NCBI GenBank assembly: GCA_041650255.1
Contig: JBAZLL010000002.1
Location: 72,654 to 136,653 of the forward strand
Direction of reading: 5' to 3'
Length of the DNA: 64,000 bases
Source of the DNA: 1-14-0-10-45-29 sp041650255
GTDB lineage: Archaea; Micrarchaeota; Micrarchaeia; Anstonellales; Anstonellaceae
Positions 23,233 through 32,082 of the stretch are shown here, in pieces. The translations under genes were made by a program, and so were the position numbers. Numbering within the stretch: the stretch's first letter is position 1; each line of letters starts with the position of its first letter. The notes beneath the pieces are model-generated. The model worked only from the letters and a program-made list of their open reading frames with translations. It made no database searches and was not told the DNA's origin.

Positions 23233-24432
23233 ATGCAGTCTGAAATTAACATCGGTTTGGTAGGCCATGTGGACCATGGCAAGACTTCGCTCACACGGGC
23301 TCTAAGTGGAAAATGGACAGACACCCACTCCGAGGAACTCAAACGCGGCATCACGATTCACGTCGGGTACGCGGACACTGCTTTTTACAAAAACAAAAAA
23401 ACCGGAAAATATCTGCCGGAGCATAAAATTCCCGCCGAGGAAAAAGAGGATTACGTCCTTTCGCGCCGGGTTTCTTTTCTTGATGCACCGGGGCACGAAA
23501 CGCTTATGGCGACAATGATTTCCGCCGCAAGCATAACCGATGCCGCCCTTCTTATAGTCGCGGCAAACGAGCCATGCCCGCAGGCGCAAACAATTGAGCA
23601 CATGATGGTGCTTGATATTCTCGGAATAAAAAATGTCATAATCGTGCAAAATAAAATAGACCTTGTAACCGAGGAACAGGCGATAAAGCATTATGAGCAA
23701 ATAAAAAAATTCCTCAAAGGCACCGTTGCAGAAAATGCGCCGGTAATTCCCGTTTCCGCAAATTACAATTCAAATATAGATTCGCTTATAGCGGCGATTG
23801 AAGAAGTATTCGTAACTCCCAAAAGGGATTTGGATTCGCCGCCAAAAATGTATGTTGCCCGCTCGTTTGACATAAATCGCCCTGGGCAGGCAATTGAGAA
23901 ACTCAATGGCGGCGTGCTTGGCGGTTCGTTAATATGCGGGAGAATAAAAAAAGGCGACAAGCTTTCTTTGCGCCCCGGACTTTTGAAAAAAGTAAAAGAC
24001 AAAGACGTTTTCATTCCTGTTGATATTGAAGTGGTCAGCTTAAACAGCGAGCGCGGTCCGATTGAGGAAGCTATTCCCGGCGGATTAATCGGAGTCGGCA
24101 CAAAACTCGATCCTGCAATTGTAAAAAGTGATTTGCTTGTCGGACAAATTCTTGGAAAGGATGGTCATTTGGGCGAGCTTTTGAGCGAGCCAAACATTGA
24201 ATACATGCTCATTAAACGAGAAGGATTCGACAATTCGCCGCTTAAGATGGGCGAGCCGCTTGTGATATCTGTTGGAACCGCAACTTCCATCGGCTCGGTC
24301 GTAAAACTCAAGGGCAAGAGCCTTTCCATAAGGCTTAAGCGCGCAATATATGCCGACAAGGGAACAAAGGTTGCCCTATCGCGCAGAATCGGGCAGAGAT
24401 GGCGCCTTTCTTGTTACGGAACAATACAATAA
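23233..24432 (+). CDS. eif2g: Translation initiation factor aIF2 gamma subunit
   Basis: 399 residues. GTPase motifs: GHVDHGKTSLT, DAPGHETLMATM, QNKIDLV. The subunit binds Met-tRNAi and GTP as part of aIF2 with beta (also in this window at 58 kb) and alpha. In other archaeal gamma subunits a zinc knuckle of four cysteines lies between switch I and the DAPGH motif; here this segment reads YKNKKTGKYLPEHKIPAEEK and has no Cys, so the zinc knuckle is lost. The rest of the protein, including domains II and III, looks normal. Confidence 0.96.
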   Translation: MQSEINIGLVGHVDHGKTSLTRALSGKWTDTHSEELKRGITIHVGYADTAFYKNKKTGKYLPEHKIPAEEKEDYVLSRRVSFLDAPGHETLMATMISAASITDAALLIVAANEPCPQAQTIEHMMVLDILGIKNVIIVQNKIDLVTEEQAIKHYEQIKKFLKGTVAENAPVIPVSANYNSNIDSLIAAIEEVFVTPKRDLDSPPKMYVARSFDINRPGQAIEKLNGGVLGGSLICGRIKKGDKLSLRPGLLKKVKDKDVFIPVDIEVVSLNSERGPIEEAIPGGLIGVGTKLDPAIVKSDLLVGQILGKDGHLGELLSEPNIEYMLIKREGFDNSPLKMGEPLVISVGTATSIGSVVKLKGKSLSIRLKRAIYADKGTKVALSRRIGQRWRLSCYGTIQ

Positions 24433-24521
24433 GCCTATTTTTTATCCATTATTATTTGGTTTTCTAATTTTGGCAGATTTAGCAGAATGAAGTCAATCAA
24501 ACAAGATTTTCAAAATAAAAG

Positions 24522-24576
24522 AGCCTGAAAAACAAAAAAAGCCTGAAAAAATAAAAAAGCCTGAAAAAAATAAAAG
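24522..24576. repeat. Tandem array, three ~18-bp units
   Basis: Three units starting AGCCTGAAAAA and ending in A-rich tails (18, 18 and 19 bases) lie between the stop of aIF2-gamma and the stop of the convergent Cys-rich protein gene. The surrounding 230 bases hold no gene. Confidence 0.8.
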
Positions 24577-24663
24577 AAGTTTGGCAAAACAAAAAACACG
24601 GCTTAGGTTTCTTGCCGTATTTTTGCATTCATTTGTCTTGCCAACTTTGTTTTGTTGTGCACT

Positions 24664-26241
24664 CTATCGTTTTTTGAGAAACAACAAATATGCAACTATT
24701 CCTCCAAGCACTAAGCAAACCACGCCAAGCAAAACAATTGTTGAATTGCCGCCTGCATCTGCCGCCGCCTGTTCTTTTTTGCATACTGCATTTCCATCCG
24801 AAATCTGGCATTTTTCATTGGTGTTGCAATGATATCCAAAGCTCCATTGTCCCTGCGAACAAGTATATACGTTGTCCGCAACACACTGTGTTTGCCCATT
24901 TGAGCATGTGGGTGCGGCAACGCATTCTCCTTCTTCGCACGAATATCCGCTCGGGCAGGTGTTATCATCGCTCATCTGTCCATCTTCCGAGCATATTCTA
25001 TAAGTTGTGGCTCCGGAGCAATATTTCTCGCCCGGTTTGCATTCAGTGCAAATTCCGCCGAAGCATCCAAGCGAGCATGCAGACATGTCCTCATAAACAT
25101 ATTGCGCCGAGCATTGCTGTATCATGTTCGGGTTTTGCGAGGAACATCTTCTTTGCCCGGGTGTTTGGCATCTGGCGTCCGCGGGCGGCTGGCATGTTCC
25201 GTTTTGGCAATAATATCCTGCTTGGCATTGCATTTGCGCCCCCCACTGCCCCTGTGTGCATATCTGGTATCCGTTCGAGCCGGAGCATTGTTTATCGTTG
25301 TTGGTGCAAACATTGCACTGTCCATTCCCGCATCCAAGACTACAGGTTTTCCAATCAGTCCAAATTGAATTCGTGCCGCATTTTTGCACCATATTCAAAT
25401 TATTCGGAGAGCATCTGGTGCTTGCGGTATTATAGCACTGCATATCCGGTGCGCTTACACATGTGGAGCCGCTGCACATATATCCTGTTTGGCAATATGC
25501 CGGATAATCCCATTGCCCGCTTGGTAAACAAACTTTGTAACTGCTGCTTGATGCACAGGTTCTTTCTCCAGATACACAAACTGCGCACGTTCCACTTTTG
25601 CATCCATAATCACATCGTTTCCAATCCGTCCATTTGTAATTATTGTTGCATATTTGCATTTCGTAACTATCTGACGGAGAACATCTTGTGCTATCAACAT
25701 TTGAACATTGTGGTGGCGATGGCGGATAAGCGCAAGATCCCGAACTGCATACTTGGTCTGTGGGGCAAGATAATGTGCCCCCCCACTGTCCACTGCTTGT
25801 GCATGTGCGATAATTGGCAGAATCAACGCACTCGGTTTTTCCCGGAGTGCAAACCGGCGCGGGTATTCCCTGGCACCATCCGCTTGAGCATTCGGCGCCA
25901 ATCCCGCAAGATTGGCTATCGCCCCATTGTCCATATTCATCGCATATTCTATATTCGGTTGTGCCCGTGCATTCTCTTTGCCCATAAGTGCATACTGGGG
26001 TTCCAAATCCAGTGCACGCTCCATTTTGGCATCTTGCTCCAAGCCCGCACATTATTGTGTCGTTCCATTGCCCGCTTTCATTGCAAATATGATATGAGTC
26101 AGTGTCAACACATTCCCTTTGTTCGGGAGTGCATACTGGGGGCAATACCCCTCCTCCGCCTATTAATTGTGCATTTGCAAACGCACAAAAAAATACCAGC
26201 GCAACAAACGTAATCCCCATTATTCCAAATATTTTTTTCAT
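24664..26241 (-). CDS. Surface protein with ten six-Cys modules and a C-terminal membrane anchor
   Basis: 525 residues. A signal peptide (FGIMGITFVALVFFCAFANA) is followed by ten modules of about 44 residues, each with six Cys in the pattern C-x(5-8)-C-x(7-9)-C-x(8-11)-C-x(4-6)-C-x(3-5)-C. Two module types alternate: type A ends in GQW...C...C..G.C (modules 1-3, 5, 7, 9, 10) and type B has STRCSP...W.DW..C..GC (modules 4, 6, 8). The C-terminus has one membrane helix (IVLLGVVCLVLGGIVAYLLF) and KKR. Thirty possible disulfides make this a rigid cell-surface stalk or adhesion protein; no enzyme motif is visible. A TATA-like ATTTAAATAG lies upstream on the minus strand. Confidence 0.85.
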   Translation of the reverse strand: MKKIFGIMGITFVALVFFCAFANAQLIGGGGVLPPVCTPEQRECVDTDSYHICNESGQWNDTIMCGLGARCQNGACTGFGTPVCTYGQRECTGTTEYRICDEYGQWGDSQSCGIGAECSSGWCQGIPAPVCTPGKTECVDSANYRTCTSSGQWGGTLSCPTDQVCSSGSCAYPPSPPQCSNVDSTRCSPSDSYEMQICNNNYKWTDWKRCDYGCKSGTCAVCVSGERTCASSSSYKVCLPSGQWDYPAYCQTGYMCSGSTCVSAPDMQCYNTASTRCSPNNLNMVQKCGTNSIWTDWKTCSLGCGNGQCNVCTNNDKQCSGSNGYQICTQGQWGAQMQCQAGYYCQNGTCQPPADARCQTPGQRRCSSQNPNMIQQCSAQYVYEDMSACSLGCFGGICTECKPGEKYCSGATTYRICSEDGQMSDDNTCPSGYSCEEGECVAAPTCSNGQTQCVADNVYTCSQGQWSFGYHCNTNEKCQISDGNAVCKKEQAAADAGGNSTIVLLGVVCLVLGGIVAYLLFLKKR

Positions 26242-26383
26242 TGCAACACACCCTATTTTTTACAAACTAATTCAAGTGCCGAAGATAATCTATTTAAATG
26301 CGCATCATTACCATCATAATCGGATTTTATCCTTCTCGTATATCAAATATCAATAATATCAATTTCGTTAAATCGGTGTATTC

Positions 26384-27391
26384 ATGCGAAAAAATGCCAG
26401 AAAAAACATTGACTTATCAACTTTTGATGGTCGCATCACAAAACAGGGCTATCACAAAGTCGGCATGCACTCTGCCGCAAAAATGTGCAAATATGCAAAA
26501 GATTCTGTTTTGGGAAAAAACTGGTGCTACAAGAACAAATTCTACGGGATAAAATCAAACAGGTGTCTTCAATGTTCCCCCACTCTGCAATTTTGCAATT
26601 TGGCATGCAAATTTTGCTGGAGGTTAATTCCGGAAACAAAAACCGGCTGGGCGGATTTAGGCGCAGATTTTTCTTGGGATACGCCGGAATTCATTGCCGA
26701 CGGGCTCATAGTCGAGCAAAAACGGATAATGTCCGGCTTTTTGGGTAATGAAAAAGCGGACAAAAAACTGGCTCAAGAGGCAATGGCGCCAAAACATGTT
26801 GCTCTTTCCCTAATCGGCGAGCCGACAATGTATCCAAAGCTTTCAAAACTGCTCGAAATTTTTCATAAAAAAGGCATGACTACATTTTTGGTCTCAAACG
26901 GAACTTATCCAAATGTGCTAAAAAATCTGAATCCACTTCCTACGCAATTGTATGTCTCGCTTGTTGCGCCGGATGAAGAAACTCACGCGCAAGTAACGCA
27001 GGCAAGCGGGCAAATCGCAAAACAAAATTGGAAAAATTATCTCAAATCCTTGGACGTTCTAAATTCGCTCTGCAAAAAAACCCGCACGGTTTTGAGAATG
27101 ACAGTTGCGCACGGATTAAACGATGGAAATGTGCAGGGATTTGCGGATTTAATCGTCCGCTCACAAGCCCACTATGTTGAGGTAAAATCAATGACTTTTG
27201 TAGGTTGGGCAAGAAATAAAGAGCGCGGGCTTAGGTCACAAGATATGTATTCAATGGACGAAATTCGTGCGTATGCAAAAAAACTTGCAGAGTTAACCGG
27301 CTATATTTACACCGATGAACACGAACCTTCCCGTATTGTGTTGCTATGCCGCGATAAAACCGCAAAGGATAATAGACTTCTCAAACTTTGA
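26384..27391 (+). CDS. taw1: tRNA 4-demethylwyosine synthase Taw1 (radical SAM)
   Basis: 335 residues. The radical-SAM cluster motif CNLACKFCWR is near residue 70, with SLIGEPTMYPKL, LVSNGTYP and VEVKSMTFVGWA typical of Taw1/TYW1. Further N-terminal cysteines (around residues 34, 48 and 61) may supply the second Fe-S cluster. The enzyme condenses pyruvate carbons onto m1G37 of tRNA-Phe to form the tricyclic wyosine base; it is archaeal/eukaryotic. The ATG at 26384 appears leaderless (AT-rich box 25-30 bases upstream). The next gene starts six bases after its stop. Confidence 0.95.
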   Translation: MRKNARKNIDLSTFDGRITKQGYHKVGMHSAAKMCKYAKDSVLGKNWCYKNKFYGIKSNRCLQCSPTLQFCNLACKFCWRLIPETKTGWADLGADFSWDTPEFIADGLIVEQKRIMSGFLGNEKADKKLAQEAMAPKHVALSLIGEPTMYPKLSKLLEIFHKKGMTTFLVSNGTYPNVLKNLNPLPTQLYVSLVAPDEETHAQVTQASGQIAKQNWKNYLKSLDVLNSLCKKTRTVLRMTVAHGLNDGNVQGFADLIVRSQAHYVEVKSMTFVGWARNKERGLRSQDMYSMDEIRAYAKKLAELTGYIYTDEHEPSRIVLLCRDKTAKDNRLLKL

Positions 27392-27396
27392 TTTAT

Positions 27397-28134
27397 ATGG
27401 AAAATACTCACAGCAACCCCGAGCGATTAATCGCAATAATTTCCATTTTACTCTCATTCATATTCGTAGTTGCAATCCCCGCGTCCGTGATACTTGATTC
27501 GTCAGGCGGGTTTGATTTTGGTTTCGGGTTTGCGTTCGCTTCATTATTTCTATTAATTTTCTCAACAATCAGTGCCATTATTTTCTGGATAAGAGCAAAT
27601 GATCTGGATAATTTGTTCAATCAAAAAAATTTGCTGGCCCATTACATATATACTCCTCAAGAATGGAGCGAATACATCAAGTTTGATCACAAATACGATG
27701 CAGATGAAAAAAAGTTGATGCTCTTTCTTCTTGCAGGCTTTTCCATATTCTTCTCGGTAGTTTTTCTTCTAATAGACTTTGAACCCGGGCTTTTTGTTCT
27801 TGGCGTGCTTCTTGCAATCAATCTTCTAATATTTTTCTTAGTGCTTGTAGTCCAGCCAATGTTAAAGAAAAGAGAGATAAACGTTGCAAATCCCCAGGCA
27901 TTTATATCAAAAGATGCGGCGTATATCGGGAAATCTCTTCATACATGGAAACTTCCTCTAACTCGTTTTAATGGGGCAGAACTAATAAAAAACAAGCACG
28001 GAAATTTCATCAAACTCACTTACTCAACCTGCAATCCAAAATCAGGTCCTCAATATATGAGCTTTCATATTCTTGTGCCAAACGATAAATTATCTGGTGT
28101 AAATTCAGTTATAGATTCTCTTAATGCCAACTAA
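27397..28134 (+). CDS. Hypothetical four-helix membrane protein
   Basis: 245 residues from the ATG at 27397. Membrane segments near residues 12-32, 43-67, 113-133 and 138-158, with a soluble Gln/Trp-containing loop (YTPQEWSEYIKFDHKYD) between pairs. The C-terminal 80 residues form a soluble beta-rich domain (SLHTWKLPLTRFNGAELIKNKHGNFIKLTYST) that may be PH-like. No known family. Directly downstream of taw1. Confidence 0.6.
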   Translation: MENTHSNPERLIAIISILLSFIFVVAIPASVILDSSGGFDFGFGFAFASLFLLIFSTISAIIFWIRANDLDNLFNQKNLLAHYIYTPQEWSEYIKFDHKYDADEKKLMLFLLAGFSIFFSVVFLLIDFEPGLFVLGVLLAINLLIFFLVLVVQPMLKKREINVANPQAFISKDAAYIGKSLHTWKLPLTRFNGAELIKNKHGNFIKLTYSTCNPKSGPQYMSFHILVPNDKLSGVNSVIDSLNAN

Positions 28135-28149
28135 TCACTCAAACAAAAT

Positions 28150-28239
28150 CAATTTCTTGGCACCAACCAATTTCTTGGCGTTAAACAACTTCTCGCAGTT
28201 AAACAATTTTCTAGCACTAAACAATTCCTTAACACTAAT
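28150..28239. repeat. Tandem array, five 18-bp units
   Basis: Five exactly 18-base units begin with CAATTTCTTGGCACCAAC, then CAATTTCTTGGCGTTAAA, CAACTTCTCGCAGTTAAA, CAATTTTCTAGCACTAAA and CAATTCCTTAACACTAAT, ending in a T tract. The array fills the gap between two convergent genes. The plus-strand frame across it (repeating NFLALN-like hexapeptides) is considered a by-product. Confidence 0.85.
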
Positions 28240-28248
28240 TAAGTTTTT

Positions 28249-28845
28249 TTATTTTTTCTTAGAAATTTTCTCTAAAAAGTACTGTGTTAATTTAGAACCC
28301 GTCATTTCGGGATGGCAAGTTGCCCCAAGCAAATACTGTTCTTTCTTTTCCTGTTCAATAATTGCAATATCGCCTGTTTCTTTTACTTTTGCCAAAACTT
28401 TTACTCCGGCTCCAACTTTCAAAATTTTCGGGGCGCGAATGAACAAAACATTTTCTTTATCCAATATTTTTCCTTCCAGCTCTCCCATAAATGAATTTAG
28501 TTGTGAGCCATAGGCATTTCGTGAAACAAAAACGTCCATCAATTCAAGGGTTTTCTGCCCTTTTTCCAGTCCTTTTACTTCCTTCGCTATCAGAATAAGT
28601 CCCGCACAAGTTCCAAAAACGAACGGGATTTTTTTCATTTCTTCAAGTAATTCATATTTTTGCAAAAGAAGAGAATGCGCCGTGCTTTCGCCCCCAGGCA
28701 ATATAATGCCAGAAAGCCCCGCAAGCTGTTCAGCCTTTCTCACTTCAACAATTTCAACTTTTAATTTCAATTTTGCGGCGGCGTCGGCTAATGAATTTTT
28801 ATGTTCAATCACATTTCCCTGCAAAGCCAATACGCCAATTTTCAT
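28249..28845 (-). CDS. pdxT: PLP synthase glutaminase subunit PdxT
   Basis: About 198 residues from MKIGVLALQGNVIEH. Class I glutaminase motifs are GIILPGGESTAHS, FGTCAGLILIA with the nucleophile Cys, and CHPEMTG with the catalytic His. PdxT splits glutamine and passes ammonia to PdxS, which is encoded on the same strand about 2.3 kb upstream (31144-32040). An aminotransferase gene and a DNA glycosylase gene lie between them. Confidence 0.95.
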   Translation of the reverse strand: MKIGVLALQGNVIEHKNSLADAAAKLKLKVEIVEVRKAEQLAGLSGIILPGGESTAHSLLLQKYELLEEMKKIPFVFGTCAGLILIAKEVKGLEKGQKTLELMDVFVSRNAYGSQLNSFMGELEGKILDKENVLFIRAPKILKVGAGVKVLAKVKETGDIAIIEQEKKEQYLLGATCHPEMTGSKLTQYFLEKISKKK

Positions 28846-28956
28846 TCTAATCAACCAATAAATTCACTCGTCAATTCAAAAACAAACGTTTTCCGGGAAA
28901 ATTCAAGCTAGTCATCTAAATTCATTTGCCAGTTGCTTTGTCTGTCATTTTTTTGC

Positions 28957-30339
28957 TTAGCCTTCCGAGTAAGCTTCCTCCACTTTCTTTTTCACTTTAA
29001 TTTGGCAAACTTCATCGCACATGCAAGTTGATGAGTCCTGTCCGCAGTATTGTTTAAACAGTTTGCAAAAAAGCTGAGGTACAACTCTCATTTTTTCATT
29101 CTCAAGAACATAAGCAATTCTCATCTGTGTCTTTCCCGGATTTGTCGCATTATTCGCGCATTCGTAAAATCCTTCCATCGGGGATACCAGCAAAGTCATG
29201 TCTTTTCCATCAATTTTGACCTTGCCTTTTTGTGCGCACCACATAACAAATTTTGTCGCGTCAAATCCCTTTTTTGCAATATTTCGAACATCAATAACAG
29301 AATAGATTGACGCATCAGGTCTTGAAACAATTATCCCCGGAAGCAGATGCTTTAGTTCTTCGCTTATTTCTATAATCGTTTTTTTGTAGTGCGTTCTTTG
29401 CGCTCCATACCACTTTTTCAAATCTGCATGGCTTTCATGCGCCAATGCCCCGAATATATACTGTCCTATCGCATTTGCGCATAAGTTAGCGGTATATTCT
29501 GCGACTGATTTTTCATGAAATTCTTTATTGTCTGTTACAATCGCACCTATGCGAAGCCCGCACGCATTCCAAACTTTTGAAGTTGTTTCAATGGAAATTC
29601 TTCGCCCTTCAATTCCGGGCACTTGCTTGTTTGTCAATCCCCAAATGCTTAGTGTATCTTTACCCGCATAATTCAGCTCTCTGTATGCTTCATCGGATAT
29701 AATCCACATATTGTGCTTTACGCATATTTTAGCAAGTGCAATCATCTGCTCCTGCGAAAATAATTGCCCAGTCGGATTGTCATAAGGTATTACTACAAGC
29801 GCCGCCGGTTTGTGTTTTTTAATCACTCTTTCCATTTCTTCGTTATTTGGTAAAGAAAAGCTTCCGTCTTCTTCAAGCTTTCTGCCGACAGAAACGGTTT
29901 TTCTTCCGACTCTTTTTGCAAATGCATTATAATTTGTGTATGCGGGGTCAATCAGCAAAAGCGGTTTTTCTTCACTTCCCGCCGGCCCGCAAGTTCCGAC
30001 AATTACAAGCTCCATCGCTTGGCTTCCACCATCAAGTATTTGTGAATAAAGCCCGTCTGTTGAAAATCCTGACGATGCGATTATATTTAGTGCCGCATCG
30101 TTTGCCTCTTTTGTTCCAACTGTCGGCGTATATTTCACTATTCCCGCTTCAAAAGGCGAGTCTTTGCCTGCAAGTTTTTTCATCCTTTCAATCATTTTTG
30201 GATGCATCGGCAGTGAAACATTTCCTATTGCAACATTCAAATCCATGCATCCGTCTTCACGCTTTGCAAATTCAATTTGTGCAAGTCGTATTCCTGACGG
30301 CTTTCTTGTTTTGAAATGTTCAGACAATTCAGGCTCCAT
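28957..30339 (-). CDS. PLP-dependent aminotransferase, class I/II
   Basis: 460 residues from the ATG at 30339. PLP-binding features: IPYDNPTGQLFS, IISDEAYRELNY (Asp for the pyridine N) and ETTSKVWNACGLRIGAI with the Schiff-base Lys, and TQMRIAYV near the C-terminus with the substrate-carboxylate Arg. The length is above the usual 390-410 because of a C-terminal extension with five Cys (QYCGQDSSTCMCDEVCQIK), possibly metal- or disulfide-bound. Substrate cannot be told. It lies among PLP-synthesis genes, which fits its cofactor need. Confidence 0.85.
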   Translation of the reverse strand: MEPELSEHFKTRKPSGIRLAQIEFAKREDGCMDLNVAIGNVSLPMHPKMIERMKKLAGKDSPFEAGIVKYTPTVGTKEANDAALNIIASSGFSTDGLYSQILDGGSQAMELVIVGTCGPAGSEEKPLLLIDPAYTNYNAFAKRVGRKTVSVGRKLEEDGSFSLPNNEEMERVIKKHKPAALVVIPYDNPTGQLFSQEQMIALAKICVKHNMWIISDEAYRELNYAGKDTLSIWGLTNKQVPGIEGRRISIETTSKVWNACGLRIGAIVTDNKEFHEKSVAEYTANLCANAIGQYIFGALAHESHADLKKWYGAQRTHYKKTIIEISEELKHLLPGIIVSRPDASIYSVIDVRNIAKKGFDATKFVMWCAQKGKVKIDGKDMTLLVSPMEGFYECANNATNPGKTQMRIAYVLENEKMRVVPQLFCKLFKQYCGQDSSTCMCDEVCQIKVKKKVEEAYSEG

Positions 30340-30501
30340 AAAAATCAACCATTCTTGTTCAAATCAAGCATTTTGTACGCCCGATTTTCTCAATTTCGCT
30401 TCTTTATTTTCATTCTATTTTAGCCAAACTTTATTATATGTTCCAATTTTTCACATATTTTTTGTCTTTTCATCAGTCAAATCTTCGTCAATAACTAAAA
30501 T

Positions 30502-31143
30502 CTACTTGAATATTCTACCTGTTTGCTCGCTCCAAAAAAGCAAATCCAAATGAGCCATCGGAATTTTTGCCTTCTGTGAAAATTTTATCATTTTTTCTTC
30601 AATTTCAAAATAGGTTTTTCTTCCCAAGCTTTTGGGCATCTGCTCAATCGCGCCATATTTGTGCAGGTTATTCAAAATATGCCTGTCAAGTATCGCAACT
30701 TCAAACCCAAGACCGGTATTTCTCATGAAATGCCCCGCCTCTTTCAGCCCGATTCCATCCACTTCGTCCGCAAGCCTGTTTCGCAATCCAATTTCATCAT
30801 CCGTGTGCTCCTGCAAATATTTTTTGAGCATATTTTGTTCAAACAGCTTTTTTCTTGCAGAAACAATGTATTTTGCCTTGTTATTATGAAATCTCACTTT
30901 GCTCTCAAGCAAAATTTTTGAAATGGCTCGGGCATCTTCTGAATTAATCAGGTTTGTTTTTTCAAGCCCTTTTTGTGCCGCATATGCGGCTTTTGCAGAC
31001 GAGTTTGCGGCGCAAATGCAAAAAACAAGTTCCGGAAGAAGTTTATTTCCCCTCATTTTTTTCAGTTTATCAAACTCGGAAATTCTACTCTCTATTTCGT
31101 TTTTCTTTTGAGAATATTTTTTATACAAGTAGTCTATATCCAT
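30502..31143 (-). CDS. ogg: 8-oxoguanine DNA glycosylase/lyase, Ogg2 type
   Basis: 213 residues. The helix-hairpin-helix region GIGLKEAGHFMRN carries the catalytic Lys, and AILDRHILNNL has the catalytic Asp; LPELVFCICAANSSAKAA is typical of the N-terminal part of Ogg2. It removes oxidised guanine and cleaves the strand. The start codon directly abuts the pdxS stop codon (31143/31144), so the two are likely one transcript. With sod it points to oxidative stress handling. Confidence 0.9.
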   Translation of the reverse strand: MDIDYLYKKYSQKKNEIESRISEFDKLKKMRGNKLLPELVFCICAANSSAKAAYAAQKGLEKTNLINSEDARAISKILLESKVRFHNNKAKYIVSARKKLFEQNMLKKYLQEHTDDEIGLRNRLADEVDGIGLKEAGHFMRNTGLGFEVAILDRHILNNLHKYGAIEQMPKSLGRKTYFEIEEKMIKFSQKAKIPMAHLDLLFWSEQTGRIFK

Positions 31144-32040
31144 CTAATTCCCGCGCAATGAGAGTTTTTGCTCGTTTGGCATGCTTCTCACATCCAAACT
31201 TTGCATCGCGTCTCCGAGTCCTTCGGACACTTTTGCAATAAGCTTCGCATCATTAAAATGCGCGACCGCCTGCACAATTGCAGATGCCCTCTTTTTCGGA
31301 TCGGATGATTTGAATATGCCCGAGCCTACAAATACGCCGTCGCATCCTAATTGCATGCAGAGTGCGGCATCTGCGGGAGTTGCAACTCCGCCGGCGGCAA
31401 AATTAACGACCGGTAGCTTTCCATTCTCGCGCACTTTTTTCACAAGTTCAAGCGGCACTCTCATCTCTTTTGCCATCTGTGCAAGCTGTTTTTCATCAAT
31501 TTTGCGAACATCATCTATCTGCTCATTTACCGTGCGTATATGTCTTACTGCTTCCACAATATTTCCCGTGCCGGCTTCGCCTTTTGTGCGAATCATCGCC
31601 GCGCCCTCGTCTATTCTGCGCAATGCTTCTCCCAAATTTCGGCATCCGCAAACAAATGGCACCTTGAATTTTTTCTTGTCAATATGATGTTCCTCGTCCG
31701 CCGGAGTAAGCACTTCTGATTCGTCAATATAATCCACTTCAAGGGCTTCCAGCACCTGTGCTTCAACAAAATGCCCGATTCTGCATTTTGCCATTACTGG
31801 GACAGAAACCGCCTTTTTTATTTCCCTTATTTTTAGCGGATCGCTCATTCGTGCAACGCCCCCGTCTCGCCTAATGTCTGCGGGCACTCTCTCAAGAGCC
31901 ATTACCGCGACCGCGCCTGCTTCTTGTGCAATTTTTGCTTGCTCGGCATTTACTACGTCCATTATTACTCCGCCTTTTAGCATCTGGGCAAGGCCGGACT
32001 TTAGGGCAAATGAGCCTTTAGAATCAGAGGTCATAACCAT
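31144..32040 (-). CDS. pdxS: PLP synthase subunit PdxS
   Basis: 298 residues, (beta/alpha)8 PdxS/Pdx1 type. GGVIMDVVNAEQAKIAQEAGAVAVMALERVP contains the catalytic Asp, and MAKCRIGHFVEAQVL and IRTKGEAGTGNIVEAVRH are invariant family blocks with the catalytic Lys residues. It builds pyridoxal 5'-phosphate from ribose 5-phosphate, glyceraldehyde 3-phosphate and ammonia from PdxT. Ribose 5-phosphate would come from the transketolase operon at 52-56 kb. A second ATG two codons in is possible. A small gene with a strong promoter lies just upstream. Confidence 0.97.
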   Translation of the reverse strand: MVMTSDSKGSFALKSGLAQMLKGGVIMDVVNAEQAKIAQEAGAVAVMALERVPADIRRDGGVARMSDPLKIREIKKAVSVPVMAKCRIGHFVEAQVLEALEVDYIDESEVLTPADEEHHIDKKKFKVPFVCGCRNLGEALRRIDEGAAMIRTKGEAGTGNIVEAVRHIRTVNEQIDDVRKIDEKQLAQMAKEMRVPLELVKKVRENGKLPVVNFAAGGVATPADAALCMQLGCDGVFVGSGIFKSSDPKKRASAIVQAVAHFNDAKLIAKVSEGLGDAMQSLDVRSMPNEQKLSLRGN

Positions 32041-32082
32041 ATTATGAAAAAAAGAATTTTTAATTGGATAAGAAAGAAAAAT

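Noticed and set aside
24690..26213. Long plus-strand frame (507 codons) over the Cys-module gene
   Set aside because: It is antisense to a gene with a signal peptide, ten repeated modules and a membrane anchor; its protein is rich in Cys/Ile/Arg without pattern.
28124..28513. Plus-strand frame across the 18-bp array into pdxT
   Set aside because: It overlaps pdxT antisense and consists of repeat-derived hexapeptides.
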